In this document: piece by piece, positions 9,802-21,945 of the stretch
Position numbering within the stretch: position 1 is the stretch's first letter
Layout: each line of letters begins with the position of its first letter
Source: Tetrastigma voinierianum
Lineage: Eukaryota > Streptophyta > Magnoliopsida > Vitales > Vitaceae
Assembly: GCA_016808115.1 (NCBI GenBank)
Contig: JAEQBH010001848.1
Span: 620,001-684,000, forward strand
Reading direction: 5' to 3'
Length of the DNA: 64,000 nucleotides
Translations under genes and position numbers: made by a program
The notes under the pieces: generated by a model
Told to the model about the DNA's origin: nothing
The model's database searches: none
Seen by the model: only the letters and a program-made list of their open reading frames with translations

Positions 9802-11740
9802 AAGCCATACAACTTGAGATGAAGCTAAAAGCAGCGTTTGTATGGATGCCATGGGAGAAAGATTTGGACATAATCAAATATACATGAAGGAGTTCAGAAT
9901 TCCTCTAGGAGCTTTGTTTATAGTTCTTTATCTTCTTCCTTCTTCTGCCCTAATTGCCACCATGTGAATATTTTATTTTGCTTCTGGGAGTTGTTTCGTT
10001 ACTGAGAAAATGCAAAAAGAGAAAGAACAAATTATTAAAAGTTAAAATAAAAATAAAATCATACACAAAACAATATAGAAATGTCGTTTAGCTTTAGCCT
10101 ATTTTATCCCATATCATGCACGCCGCTAGGTGATAGGCATATTTATGTTTGTATTAAAACTATGGTAAAGAATGTATGTGCGCCTAATTGCCATATATCA
10201 CAAGTAATACGTTGTGTAGAAGCACAAATATTGATCCACAGGAAATTGGGGATGCTATACCAAAATTAGGATATTTCTAATATTCAAATGATCAAAAGTG
10301 ATGAGTTGAAATGCACTTAAACTAAACTATTAAATCTAAATCTTACCAATGGAATGTGCAAACTATGGATACCAAGAGATGATAAATTCCTAAGTTATTT
10401 GGTGTAATTGGACAAATTCATTATATCTGAGCCGCACCCCATTCTATTGTCTCTCGAGAAAGCTCTACATGGTCTGCTCATTTTATCATGTAAGTTTCTT
10501 CTCGAGGCCGACAATCTACCAACTAATACTAGGTTTCTTGCTTCAACTCAACCTGGAAGCAGAGATGCTGACCCAAGAATCTCACACATGCCTCCTAATT
10601 ACCGATCATTTCTACACTACTGTTAACTGGTTAATCTGATCATGTCAAATTCACTCCTTCTTAGATCTTAAGAACCACTTTACCATGTTGAGATTATTGT
10701 GGAAATCAACATGCAAATAAAATAATCTAAACATGAACGAATAGAGAAAATCACACTGAAACATAGAAAGAACAATATCAGATATATGTTCCATGTTCAA
10801 AATACAACCAAAACTCCTGATTACAACGGTTCATGATGAGACATAACCATATAAGGGGAAGAAATAAACTAATTGGATGATGAAAGCCCAAATCTCCTCT
10901 TCAATCTTCCTTCTTCTTCTTCAAATTGCTCATCTTCAAAAGACTTAGTTCCTAGGGTGTTTCATCCTAGGAAACCCACAAATTCCTCCTCCTCTTTGTT
11001 TCTAGGGTTTGAACTTTAAAACCCTCAATTACGGGCTCAAAATGGGTTGAAAATCGACCAAAAACCAACCCTGAATGTCGATAGCTGGAACGTCATGACG
11101 CTGGGCCTTCACTGCTTTACACTTTTCGCAACATCACGACATTTCTGTAAAGGCCTTTGTTTACACTCAACTTCCCAGGTCGTAACTTTGTCGCCCAACT
11201 TTACCGTGATCTTGGACTCGTTGGAAATTTTAGAAAGTGTAGCATATAGTTATGGCAAGAAATAACACTTTAGAAATGATGATAAAGACTGAATTTACCA
11301 AATTCTAAAACTGGTCACTTTTGAGCTCTCTTCTCTTCTTCCTTCAACTACTTATTTAACTGATCACTGAAGTCTAAATTTAGTGAATAAGGCCCTTTGG
11401 AAAGCTCAGTTCCTATCCATCCATATAAATGTTGTAGCCATTTGGGATCATCTTATAGCTGAAAACATCATAATACAGTAGATGCTGCTGCATATGTAAT
11501 TTGATGATTTTCCTTCCTTTTCCGCTCATTTTCTCGCATTTCCACAAAATGGTTGGCCTAATCATAAAGATGAATATTTAGAGCATTAGGAAACTTATTT
11601 AACACAAAAAATACTAAAAATCTAAGTATAACATAGGGATAAAATGAGTATTTGAGATACTCATCACTAGGCTGCAACTTAGGTCCGACAAATGGGTCAA
11701 GTAAATTAACCCATTTTTTGCCCATAGCCCGCGGTCAGCC
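9802..11740. other. Unassigned repeat-like DNA
   Basis: No gene is recognised. Short open frames (10081-10269, 10408-10626, 11047-11265) have no family signature and lack supporting context. 10880-11290 has LTR-like texture (TC-rich start, TCCTAGG repeats, CGTCATGACGCTGGGCC), but no partner copy is visible in this window. Confidence 0.4.
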
Positions 11741-12977
11741 TGTTGGGTTCATAATGCGCTGAAGTATTACACAAACAGAGTGGGAAAATCAAAATTTCAG
11801 CCTTTAACTCCGACCAAGATCCACGTGATCCTACAAGATTCAGGATAGAAGAATACCTTATTCTCGCTAGAAGATCTTTTGTTCCGCAGCTCAGTTCCTC
11901 CCTGGTCAACCCAAAGGCGCATTAGGATCGCTCCACCCCACGTATATCCAAACAAAACTGTCTCTGGAAACCAAGAGAAAGTAGAAAAGAACCTGTGTCA
12001 GTCTCACGAAACCCCCTAGCCGCTCACCCGTGGCAAACAATGAATCAATCCGTATAGATCCCTCACAAAATACCAATTTTGTGCCGCAAGGCCGGCTTCT
12101 CGCCATTATATGTGTAACCCTATAGTCCATATCGGGCAAGAGGCTCAAAAGCCCGCTTCTGCTCACATCATAATCCCACAGCAAGGTTTACACCACCAAA
12201 AATTATGTGGATGTCAATAAACGACATAACCTAACTATAATAAATGTCGAGTCCTCGTCTCAGATTCAATTGAACACAAGTCAGACTCTGGCTCCCCTTG
12301 TAAAGTTTAACGCAATTTCAACTCCATGTAAACCGATAATACAAATGACATCAATATCCCTTATTAATTCATTCGACATGTCATGAAATGGGCCACGAGG
12401 CCCACGGAGACTTCAAACAGGACAAATCCCTTCAATCCACCGTATGATCCTCATACGGATTTATTCTATGTCCAACTACAATCTTATTACCACCCGCCAT
12501 AAATGATGTTGAACTATGTCAAAAACATAAAGCTCCTCATGTAAGGACCTATGGTGGTGTTAGGTCAAGACAAAAAGAAGACATTATTATGATTTAGAAG
12601 TACTTTGACTTATAATCCATGGTATTCTATGATGGTCAACCCAAGACAATGTTCACCAACACGCACTTAAGGAGTCAATTATTATCATATATATGCAAGG
12701 ATCAAAAGAGAACATGATCATCACCAAACTCCATACTAGTCTTAATTCAATTATTGATCCACCAATAATGAACGACTGTGGACAATTTAAAATAGCATTC
12801 CATTCGGGTCCAGGTCTCACTATCAAGTCACACACTTTATGACCATAAGTGAATCAACTATTCAAGAGTAAATCACCAAATTAGAAATGTAAGATGATAA
12901 TGAAAATGCCTCTTATTATTGAAATATGAAAATAGTAACAATTACACTATTGCCATAAAAAGGCCACATCACTAACA
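11741..12977 (-). repeat. 3' LTR of copia X
   Basis: On the minus strand it begins TGTTAGTGATGTGGCC at 12977 and ends CCCAACA at 11741, giving TG...CA ends. It is collinear with 20325-21652 over its whole length, with many small differences. A GAGTGGGAT purine tract abuts its start at 12978-12986. Its central part carries long conserved blocks such as AAATGACATCAATATCCCTT. Confidence 0.88.
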
Positions 12978-13330
12978 ATCCCACTCGCACCAAGGCCAAT
13001 CCGACATGTATCTAATACACCATCGACCACAGACCTCATGCTTCGCTGGGCGGGAGTGGCTTAGTTAGTGGATCCGCAACGTTGTCATTAGTAGATACTT
13101 TGCATATCTTGACATCTCCTCTACTAACAATCTCTCGATGAGACGAAACTCTTGGCATGGTAATGGGGACTTAAGGTGATTTAGATCCATTAGCTTCGTA
13201 TTAACCCCATTATTATCGCAAATAGTCCACTGGTTCAAGACAGAACCACCCTGTCCACATGAACTTTGATCCAAACAAGCCATTTTAGCAGTTTCTGATG
13301 TAAATATATACTCATCCTTCAGAGAAATTC
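12978..13330 (-). pseudogene. RNase H C-terminus of copia X
   Basis: Minus-strand reading shows pieces like CDNNGVNTK followed by LNHLKSPLPCQEFRLIERL and, in another frame, a QRCGSTN stretch that corresponds to the usual ADPLTK end. This is the end of copia RNase H. It directly precedes the polypurine tract and LTR. Confidence 0.75.
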
Positions 13331-14500
13331 TACCACGGCTGCCTCGCTTGTAACTTTTCCAATAATAGCACTTCTATTCAAAACACAAAACTTGATCAAG
13401 GATCCGAATCATCCTTGGTTCGACTGAAACTAGCATCAATGTAAACCATTTACAACTAGCTCATCTTCTCGTCTCCATAAATTATCCTTGCAGATCTTCT
13501 TCTCAATTACTTAAGGATATTCTTAATTCATCAGTCTAAATGACTTTCACCAGATCTTACTAGTATCTACTAGTTTGCCACTATATATGATTGGTATCTA
13601 AATTCGAAAGTACACAAAATAGCATACATGATAGAACCAATAGCATAAGTATATGGAATCTTACTATGCGGTCTCGCCATCTGCATCGCGACACTGTCCC
13701 ATTTCAGTTAAACCAATGCCAGATACAAAAATCCTGAGCTTTTCGTGGTATACTAAACCTATTCAAGACTTTGTCTATATATGTACTCTAACTTAAATAA
13801 TCATCTTTAGATCCGTCTCTATAGATCCTTAATGCCTAGAATATGGCGGCCCACCTAAGTCTTTCATCGAGAAACAATCATCAGCTAAGACTTGACATTC
13901 TACAAATCTGGGATGTCATTGGAAATGAGTAGGATGTCATCAACGTAAAGCACTAGAAAACTACCATCAGCCCCACTAACCTTCAAACATAGTTCCATCT
14001 TCATCTTTATAAAACCAACATTTAATTGTTTCCATCAAAACGAAGATTCCAAATTTCTTCGAGATGTCTCCGCTTTCAATCCATAAATGGATCAAGCTGC
14101 ATACCTTTCCAACATTCTTTGATCGACAAACCTCCGCTGTGTTATGTACACATCCTCAAGCAATTTTCCATTAGGAAATGCTATTTTGACATCCATTTTC
14201 CATATCTCGTAATCGTAGTACGCAGCTATGGCTAATAGGATTATAATAGACTTAAGCATAGCCACTGGTGAAAAATTTTCATCATAGTCAACACCATGTG
14301 TTTGTTGAACTTTAAAATCAATCGGGCCTAAAGGTATGTAAGATTACAATCCATGCTGGCCTTCTTTGAAGGCCCACTTGCACCCATATAGTCTTTAGAC
14401 AATTGTGGATTCAACGCGTCCAAACTTGATTATCATACATGGATTTGTATCTATCACGTTTTTAGCCATCTATCGTAGCTCGACCAGATAATGGCCTCAG
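13331..14500 (-). pseudogene. Reverse transcriptase of copia X
   Basis: The catalytic box LYVDDILLISND is readable on the minus strand, with YVDD encoded at 13936-13947. Upstream pieces include ENFSPVAMLKSI (near 14260) and GCKWAFKEGQ (near 14370), the N-terminal RT landmarks. Stops and frame changes interrupt it. The YVDD residues are intact, unlike the two gypsy elements in this window. Confidence 0.88.
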
Positions 14501-15669
14501 AAGATGCGGGTTCATCATGATCCATGAGAATTAAGAATGATTGTCAAATACAAGTAGTCCATATCTCGATTCTATTTGATTTTAATGTATTCCTTCTTAA
14601 AGCCTTATGGTACTTGTGTAGGTTCAACAACATCTCTGCGGAAAACCCGCCTGGAGTTTCCATAACCGCTCAATGCTTCAGGGTACTGAATGCCAAGCTG
14701 AATTTTACTCCCACTAGCCTCGGATATGTGCTCTTTTCAAAAACACATAGCATTTCAAGCAACACTTTGTTCTCTAAACTATCATAGAAGTAGATCTTTG
14801 TTTCAGGATACCCCACAAAAGGTGAATATTTGATTCAAGCTAATTTGTCAGAGATCTCATGTTTCACATAAGCCTATAGCCCCAAATTTTAAGAAAAGAC
14901 AAACTAGGAGGCTTTCTAGTCCATATCTCATATGAAGTTTTTTACAAACCGACTTAGATGGAATGCTACACAGTGAAATGCAAAGTAGCTTTCTAAGGCA
15001 CACCCCCAAAAGGATATCGAAGATTTCATCACTGAACGCCGATCAAACCATAGATTCCATTACAGGTTATATCGTCTTCAAACACCATTCCATTGGGGTG
15101 TTCTGTGAGTCAATTGTGAAACATCCTACAATCTTAGATAGTCATCAAAATCTCTGGAATAGTATTCGTTCAACTTGATCTATCTAAGAGTTTTTACTAC
15201 TTTTACCAAGTTATTTCAAATTCTGGCCTGAATGTTTCTTTAACTTTTCAAAGATCCATCCATAGCCATCGATAGAGATAACCATTTCCTACTATAATCA
15301 TCTAAAGTAAAGCATTAGTAGCTCCTCCTAGTGTGAGAACTGATTTAATCGCACATATTAATGCTGAAGTATATCATGTCACAACCCTTTCTACTACACT
15401 AATAAAGGGTACTTTCTGGGTTATTTCAATAGCAAACAAGATTCCATGATACCATAAGATTCAAAATCGAATGAATGTGTGTCCACTCTAAGGAGCTTGG
15501 AAATACGCTTCTGCTATACTCAAAACTGATGAAAAGCAAGATAGTTTGTGTTTAAACCATTAGATCTGGAACCCTTTGTACTAATGTTATAGATGACTTT
15601 TGCATTCTATCGTCATGGTTTGTGATATGTATGCATTCATTTGATATGAGCATCCCCATAAAAGATTTT
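14501..15669 (-). pseudogene. Integrase and pre-integrase remnants of copia X
   Basis: At 15500-15668 the minus strand reads IFYGDAH followed by NAKVIYNISTKGSRSNGLNTNYL, matching the GAG-pre-integrase domain of copia. The stretch below that to 14500 has integrase-like wording but is too broken to define catalytic residues. The 15615-15668 part is also present at 17400-17455, so this region was duplicated around the insertion described next. Confidence 0.65.
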
Positions 15670-17390
15670 AGTCAATGGGTATTAGATAATACGTCGATTA
15701 CCTTATGCAAGTGGAGATTGTTAGTGATGTGCCCTAGGGTAATAGTGTAATTGTTATTACTTTCATATCAACAATAAAGAGGCATTTCATTGTCATCTTA
15801 CATTTCTTAATCGTGATTACTCCATGAATAGTTGATTCCACTTATGGTCATCAAGTATGTGATTCTGATTAGTAAGAACTTTGGACTTCAAATGGAATAC
15901 TATTCTAAATTGTCTTGGTCTGCTCATTATTGGTGGAGCAATAGTGAATAAAGACTATATGGAGTTTGACTCGATGATCATGTCTCTACCGATGATTCGT
16001 ACACAAGCAAAGGGATCCTTAATCAACAAAATTTGTATCCTAAGCCTTCACCGCTGGAATAAGCCTACCGCAAGATAGTGGTCTAGGGTCGAATACGTGG
16101 ATGGGTTTTCTTCGTATTAAATGATTTGAGTGGAAATCAAAATCGTGAATTTGATTTTCAGGGTTTGGTTAAATGTGAGTTTGGGGTTTAAAACTGAAAA
16201 CAAATGAAGAAAATAAGGAAAAGAACCTCAAGTCTCGTGCCACCGGGTTAGGCTTTTAGGCAACTAACATGTCCCTGTCTTTTCTCTCGCTTGGGGAGCA
16301 TGACATATAGTCGTTTCCCCGAACCGGATCTTCATTTAGCTTTAAAAATCCAACCCTATGATTTTCCTTTGAAACATAGCATTTAAATGGGCATAAATGT
16401 TCCTAACAGTTGAAAACACATCTCAAAAAAACCCTACTCCACTGATAACTAGCAAAGACAATCTGAATCGAGCCACCTGATCTAATGAGCACCATTGAAC
16501 CCAAAAAGTTGTCAAATACACATTAAAGAGAGCATGCTAAGAGATTTTAACCTATGAGAAGCAGAACCTAACAAAACCAAAATGCGTGCGTTAAAAACAG
16601 AGGACCATGCACTCCAAACCGTTGTCTTTTGTGACGTCCTCTTCAAGGAGGAAGAGGCCTAGCGCCAACCATCCTCTGAGCTGTCATCCTCAGAGGGGTG
16701 TTTGGTAGTCGAGAAAGGGAGAGAAAAATGAGAGAAAATGAAAACGGGAGAATCTGAACCCAACCACTGATGTTGAAAATCCGTCCTTCAACAGTTGTAT
16801 CAAAATGGCTTATGTAGCCTTACAAACCAAGTGAAATACAATCCTAATCCAAACATAAGTGACAAACAAGGGTAGAAAGGAGAAACCAAAATTGTAGCAA
16901 AACAAAAAGTGCGTGGAAATGCAGGAGGAACAGGGGTCGCAGGATGCACAAAGGCCGGAGCTGTATAGTGCCTCGCAGGAGGAAGCTTCGGTGCTTTCAT
17001 TTCATCTTCCTTCCGATCTTTGATTTGAAATGCCGAGTTTGACTAGAATTTCCGTGTTTGATCGACCTCGGGGCACTTCAGATAATTAGCTCGCAAAATC
17101 AAAAAATCGCTACAAAATGCGATCAATAAAATGTAGTGGACCTTAATGTGCAATCGGGTTAATTGAAGATGATCATAAGAAAGCAACTCAAACCTATAAT
17201 AAATAGGGTTCAAAATAACACTTTTCAAAACAATCAACTGACGCGCATATATGATATTAAGTCAGCTCATGGAGGCACGTAGTTTAAGAACATCAGACGG
17301 TAGATCAGCCCATCATCGAATACTATGGATTATGTCACGTTATCATCATAATAATATCTTTCTTTGTCCTTCTAATAGATGGTGACTTGC
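15670..17390 (+). repeat. Inverted copia X-family fragment (internal end + PPT + partial LTR)
   Basis: On the + strand 15675-15718 matches the end of the copia X internal region, with purine tract GTGGAGAT. From 15719 it reads TGTTAGTGATGTGCCCTAGG, the LTR start, collinear with the LTR to about 15999. After an insert it resumes at about 17246 with GCATATATGATATTAAG and continues to about 17375. It is opposite in strand to the host element. It is therefore a truncated second copy or an inverted duplication of the element end. Confidence 0.8.
16000..17245. other. Unclassified ~1.25-kb insertion inside the inverted LTR
   Basis: This DNA interrupts the LTR sequence, which continues on both sides, so it is an insertion. 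It contains a phrase common in plant repeats (CCGCTGGAATAAGCCTACCG, then GGGTCGAATACGTGG), but no coding domain, terminal inverted repeat or clean target duplication that I can see. The minus-strand ORF at 16800-17000 is proline-rich and unrecognised. Confidence 0.55.
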
Positions 17391-17740
17391 ATTTGATTGT
17401 CAGTGCGGTTTAGGATATAGAGACCATTGATTAGTGAGCATCCCCATAAAAGATAATTGCATTAAATTGGCGCATGTTCTTACACGAAAGAGAATCCAAC
17501 CATGTCCAAACAAGAAATGGAAATGATATTCCTGAATCATCAGAACATAATAACAATTATCTAATTCCAAAACTAGTCTCGAAGGCAACGATAAATAATA
17601 AGTTCCTACAGTTAAAGCAACAACTCTTGCTCCATTGCCTACTCATAGGTCCACCTCGCCTTTAGCCAATGATCTATTGTTTTTTAGACCCTGCACATTT
17701 ACACAAATGTGATATCCACAACCTGTATCCAATACCCACA
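17391..17740 (-). pseudogene. Protease / pre-integrase part of copia X
   Basis: Near 17690-17740 the minus strand reads WVLDTGCGYHIC, the aspartic protease DTG box. It is followed by RSLAKGEVDL, VGNGARVVAL and LVLELDNCYYV (to about 17560), the typical copia sequence between protease and integrase. The DTG is intact, but a stop follows within 30 residues. Confidence 0.85.
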
Positions 17741-18130
17741 ATGGCAGATTTAATCGACTTCTATTACATAAATACTTTAAGACAGAGTCTCACTACCTCT
17801 CTCTTCAAATCTTCCATGCAGGAGCCTGCAAATTCTTTTCGAAATGACCTGTCATTGTAGAAAAAGCATTGCCCTTCCTTTGGTTCCTTAAATTTTTAGG
17901 CTACTGAAGCCGTGCTTCCCTTGGTATTTGCACTGCCTCTGGTTTATTACACTTGTCTGCCCTTTACTTTCTCCATTTCCTCTTCATGTCTCATCTTTAC
18001 CCAACCATCGAACATTACTATAGTCTTTATGTCTCCGTCTAATGCCTACATCCCGTGGCAAATGAAATTTGCTTTCTTCCATGTTATATTATCAGTTCAT
18101 AAATAAAACCATCATAAGCATCGTAGTAGA
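17741..18130 (-). pseudogene. Gag C-terminus / zinc knuckle of copia X
   Basis: Around 17820-17870 the minus strand encodes QCFFYNDRSFRKEF, a degraded CCHC knuckle, preceded by a lysine/glutamate-rich linker (RHEEEMEKVKG). Gag N-terminal coding above 18130 is not readable. Confidence 0.55.
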
Positions 18131-20312
18131 GTTTGAGAATGTTATCACTAATTTCAAGAACTAATACCAAGCTTCGCTAAGATGATCTAGGTAGCCTTTC
18201 ATTTTTAAGACATGAGGGTCGACTTAGCACGGCAACTATCATTTTGCAGAAAGTACGCTTTATGGTGGCAACCTCCCAACGCAGTCTCGCTTCGAACATT
18301 TATCAAGATTCGCTATCGCGGCAAATGCTCCATCAACCATCTCGCTTTTGAAGCTCGCATTATATTATGGTAAGATGAGGCATTTAACATCACCAGCTTA
18401 TTTGATTGTTAATATAAGTATCCCTTGAGCCCTAGGAGCATTTGGTCGACGGTCTGCTAGTGATAGGTTCATCCAGGACAGAACTCTCGCGTGAGAACGA
18501 TTCCCAAGTTCATGCTAGTCAAAGAATATAACTTTGAGTTTTTCCCTTTCCTCAAGATTCATCAAGAGCTAATGCCATGCATATTTGTTGCCCAGCCATC
18601 TGCCAAGTCATATGCAAAGTATTTTAGAATTTCAATACTTCAAATGATGCAGATATAAAATATTCCACTGGGGCCATTACTTCAAATATTTAACCCTATT
18701 TTAATCGATAATTTCAATATTTGAGACTAAAAATCCAATAATCATATTTCACCAAACTCTAAGTAGGCTTTGCTTATCACCCAAAGTCTGGTTATTTAGG
18801 TGAAAATCACCTATCAATTGTACTAATGCAATTCTTGGATTCCCATGGACTCCGACAATCACATGTCATAAGTAAATCCCATTAATGCCCTGAAGTCCAA
18901 AACCTGCTTTAATAACCTTGTTAAGTCCACCAAACTCAAGTACATATGATATCACCACATCCATCATGTCTTACTAAGATAGGGATTACATACCCCGCTT
19001 TGGCATAATCATGTAGTCAATCAAGCTCTGATGTACAATGTAAAATCACAGAAATAATTTACTACCTAATTTCTGTAGAGGGATTTAATTTATATTAACT
19101 CACCATTATCTCATCAACATCTACATCATCACATGAAGCAATAATGACATAAATTAAAACGTATCAGGCATGGCCCAAAACTAGATTTATCTTCATAACT
19201 TATGAAGATCAAAGGTCAACTGAAACCCAAATCCATGGATTTTCGGAATGTGTCAGAATATCCCACCATCGAGTAAAAGTTTGAGAAGAATGCATCATTT
19301 ACCGCCTGTTGTGATTTTGAGTGATCTTCATCCTTGAGCAGCTATTCTTCTTTACAACTTGTATTTATACTATACAACTTATAAATAAATTACAAGAAAT
19401 AAACACGACACTCATGTCGTATTTAAATTACATATCCCAAAATGCTTAAAAATTAAAAACAACACGCAAACCGTATTTAAATTACATATCCCAAAATAAA
19501 CAAATATTTAAATCAAACATCCACATTCACATTGGTCTAAGGGCCATGCAATGCACCATACATATTTTTCACAAAACATACAATAATTATAATATCTCAA
19601 TAATTTATGTGTAGACCATATTTTGTAACATTAGGACCCGTTTGTATTTATAGGAGGGCCTGGTTTGGAATTAATTCTAAGAATTAATTTGAAATGCAGA
19701 ATTAATTCAAACTTAATTGTAAGAATTAATTGTGAAGAATTACCAAACGTTATGAATTAATTCAAACTTAATTGAAGAATTAATTGAAACGCTACTTAAT
19801 TAATGCAAACTTAATTGTAAGAATTAATTAGAAACATTACGAATTAAATGCAAACTTAATGGTTGAATTTGAATTCAAAATAAACCCCTACATTTTTCAA
19901 AAAAATGGTTGCCACAGGCTTCAGGGGTAGCGTCCCTGGCGAGGTCAAGGGCGCCTTTGCGGTGTGGTCCTACCGACCGGTTAGTAGGCAGGGTCAAGGG
20001 CAGTTGGCTCTTAAAAAAATATATATAATCTCAATCAGTTGACCGATAACATTCTTTCCTAAGACCATTGCCCTTCATGATTCGAATTAATACCGCCTTT
20101 ATATAATCCATATATGTCTGATGCATCAACCACATAAAGATTACCATCTTTAATAATCACAAACTTATGATCATTTATGCATAAAGATACGCATTTTAAT
20201 GAACTATACCTATCCTACATTATCTATGCATAAAGATACATTTTTAACATGACAGACACCTGGTACACATCTATGCATAGAAAATAAAGAACTGATAACT
20301 GACTGGGTCGCG
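18131..20312. other. 5' internal region of copia X, mostly unreadable
   Basis: This stretch should hold gag and leader, but I cannot read a gag domain. A GCTCTGATG-type motif near 19025-19035, followed by TGTAAAATCAC, looks like a primer-site/LTR junction and may mark a further inserted LTR element. 19900-19990 is a GC-rich patch (GGTCAAGGGCGCC and GGTCAAGGGCAG). Other insertions are likely. Confidence 0.4.
19670..19870. repeat. AT-rich tandem repeat, ~43-bp unit
   Basis: About four copies of AATTAATTCAAACTTAATTG plus AGAATTAATTGAAACG-like sequence lie head to tail. The units are rich in AATTAATT palindromes. Confidence 0.85.
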
Positions 20313-20324
20313 GCCTCGATACCA
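20313..20324 (-). other. Primer-binding site of copia X
   Basis: The minus strand reads TGGTATCGAGGC, close to the TGGTATCAGAGC complement of initiator methionine tRNA used by copia elements. It lies directly inside the LTR at 20325. Confidence 0.8.
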
Positions 20325-21652
20325 TCATAAGGTTCATAATTGGCGATTAAGCATACATACAAAGAAAAAAAATAAAAAAAAATTGCCTTTTTAACCCGAC
20401 CAGGGATCCATGTGATCCGATCATATGATTCAGGGATAGAAGAATACCTTATTCTTGCTGGGAGATCTTTGTCTCCACAAATGCCAGGTGAGCCAACCTC
20501 TCTGGCTGAACCTAAAGGCGCATTCGGGACGTCTCCCACCCTTACATAATGCATCTGGCTTACCTAACTAGCCTTTTTTTGGAAACCAAGAGAGTAGTGT
20601 GCTGGCAACAAGGTTGTTCACAAAACCACGCCTTCCTAGAATCAGGAAAACAAAAATGAATCAATCTCGCATAGGGATCCCTTGGGTTTAAATACCACCC
20701 TTAGGCCCAAGGGTTGCTCTCCACCCATTCTATGTAGATCCTCGTAGGGTCCACATATGCAAAGAAGGTCTCAAGTCTACTTCAAGCCCACTTGATTTCA
20801 TAGTTTTTCTAGCAAGGCAATACACCACCTAAAATTATGTGATACACAGTCTCGATATAACTCTTTTAATCCTATAATAAAATGTTGTAGTCCCTTTGTC
20901 TCACGATATCCGAATTGAACACAAGTCATGGACTATGTCTCCCTTGTAAAGTTTAATCATGTAATTTTCCCGACCTCCATGTAAACTAATAATACAAATG
21001 ACATCAATATCCCTTATTAATTCATTTGAACATGGCCATGAAATTTCCAGTCTCACGCGTCGAGGGGCCCACGGATATCTCTCTAAAATGAGGGACAAAT
21101 CCCTTTCATCCACTCACGTCCCTCTACATGATTTATTCTATGTCCAACTACAGTCTGTATTACCACCCTATTACAAATGATGTTGAACTATGTCAAAACA
21201 TAAAGCTCCTCATGTAAGGGCCTATGGTGGTGTTAGGTCAAAGGACAAAAAGAAGACATTATTATGATGAGAAGTACTTGTGACTTATAATCCATGTAGT
21301 ATTCTCATGATGTGTCGATCCAGTACAATGTTCACCAACACGAACTTATGAGCTGACTTAATATCGTATATGCATGATTAGTAGAACATGATCATTAGTC
21401 AAACTCCATACTAGTCTTAATTCACTATTGCTCCACCAATAATGAACAACCAAGGACAATTTAGAATAGTATTCCATTTGAAGTCCAGGGTTCTACTATC
21501 TAGTCACACACTTTATGACCATAAGTGGAATCAACTATTCATGGAGTAAAACACCAAATTAGAAATGTAAGATGATAATGAAAATGCCTCTTTATTATTG
21601 AAATATGAAAATAATAACAATTACACTATTGCCCTAGGGCACATCACTAACA
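20325..21652 (-). repeat. 5' LTR of copia X
   Basis: Starts TGTTAGTGATGTGCCC at 21652 on the minus strand and runs to the primer site. It is collinear with the LTR at 11741-12977, with scattered insertions and substitutions, indicating an old insertion. Minus-strand ORF 20210-20554 lies mostly in this LTR and is not a gene. Confidence 0.88.
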
Positions 21653-21664
21653 AGGCCAGCATGT

Positions 21665-21945
21665 TTCCCACCCCTACTCCCAGCAAGCTGACTATGTTCG
21701 TATCTCTATCACAAAGGAAATTTGACAAACTTGCTGAAGTTTTTTGTCGTATTCCAAAGATAGTTAGAGCTCTCTTTAAAAAGACTTTAAGTGAGGAACG
21801 AACAAACAAGAAAGAGAATATCTTCCGATGGTTTCAAGCTAATGGAAGAAATGAATGAATACACCCATAATGGTATTAAAGAATTTGAAATCAAACGTTT
21901 CAAAATATATTTTAATTTCATTCAACCAAACGGATAAAATCCAAA
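21665..21945 (+). repeat. Dispersed repeat R2, copy 1
   Basis: About 280 bp from CTGACTATGTTCGTATCTCT to CATTCAACCAAACGG is repeated at 30003-30262 in the same orientation. Blocks such as TTTCAAAATATATTTTAATT are identical. The first half is open in one frame (LTMFVSLSQRKFDKLAEVF), but the second copy has indels. It begins a few bases beyond the copia X LTR. The AT-rich end resembles a MITE terminus. Confidence 0.75.

Larger units (their letters stand above)
11741..21652 (-). mobile_element. Ty1/copia element X, degenerate, with internal insertions
   Basis: Two long direct repeats (11741-12977 and about 20325-21652) in minus orientation flank an internal region. In minus-strand order it has a tRNA-iMet-type primer site, a gag zinc knuckle, a DTG protease, a pre-integrase domain, integrase, RT with YVDD, and an RNase H tail followed by a purine tract. 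This integrase-before-RT order defines Ty1/copia. All domains carry stops and frameshifts. An inverted family fragment interrupts it at 15670-17390. A target duplication is not clear: CAGCC on the left versus AGGCC on the right. Confidence 0.9.

Noticed and set aside
9592..9822. Paired ORFs on both strands (76 and 101 codons)
   Set aside because: They span the minisatellite and the GAAGAAA microsatellite; low complexity only.
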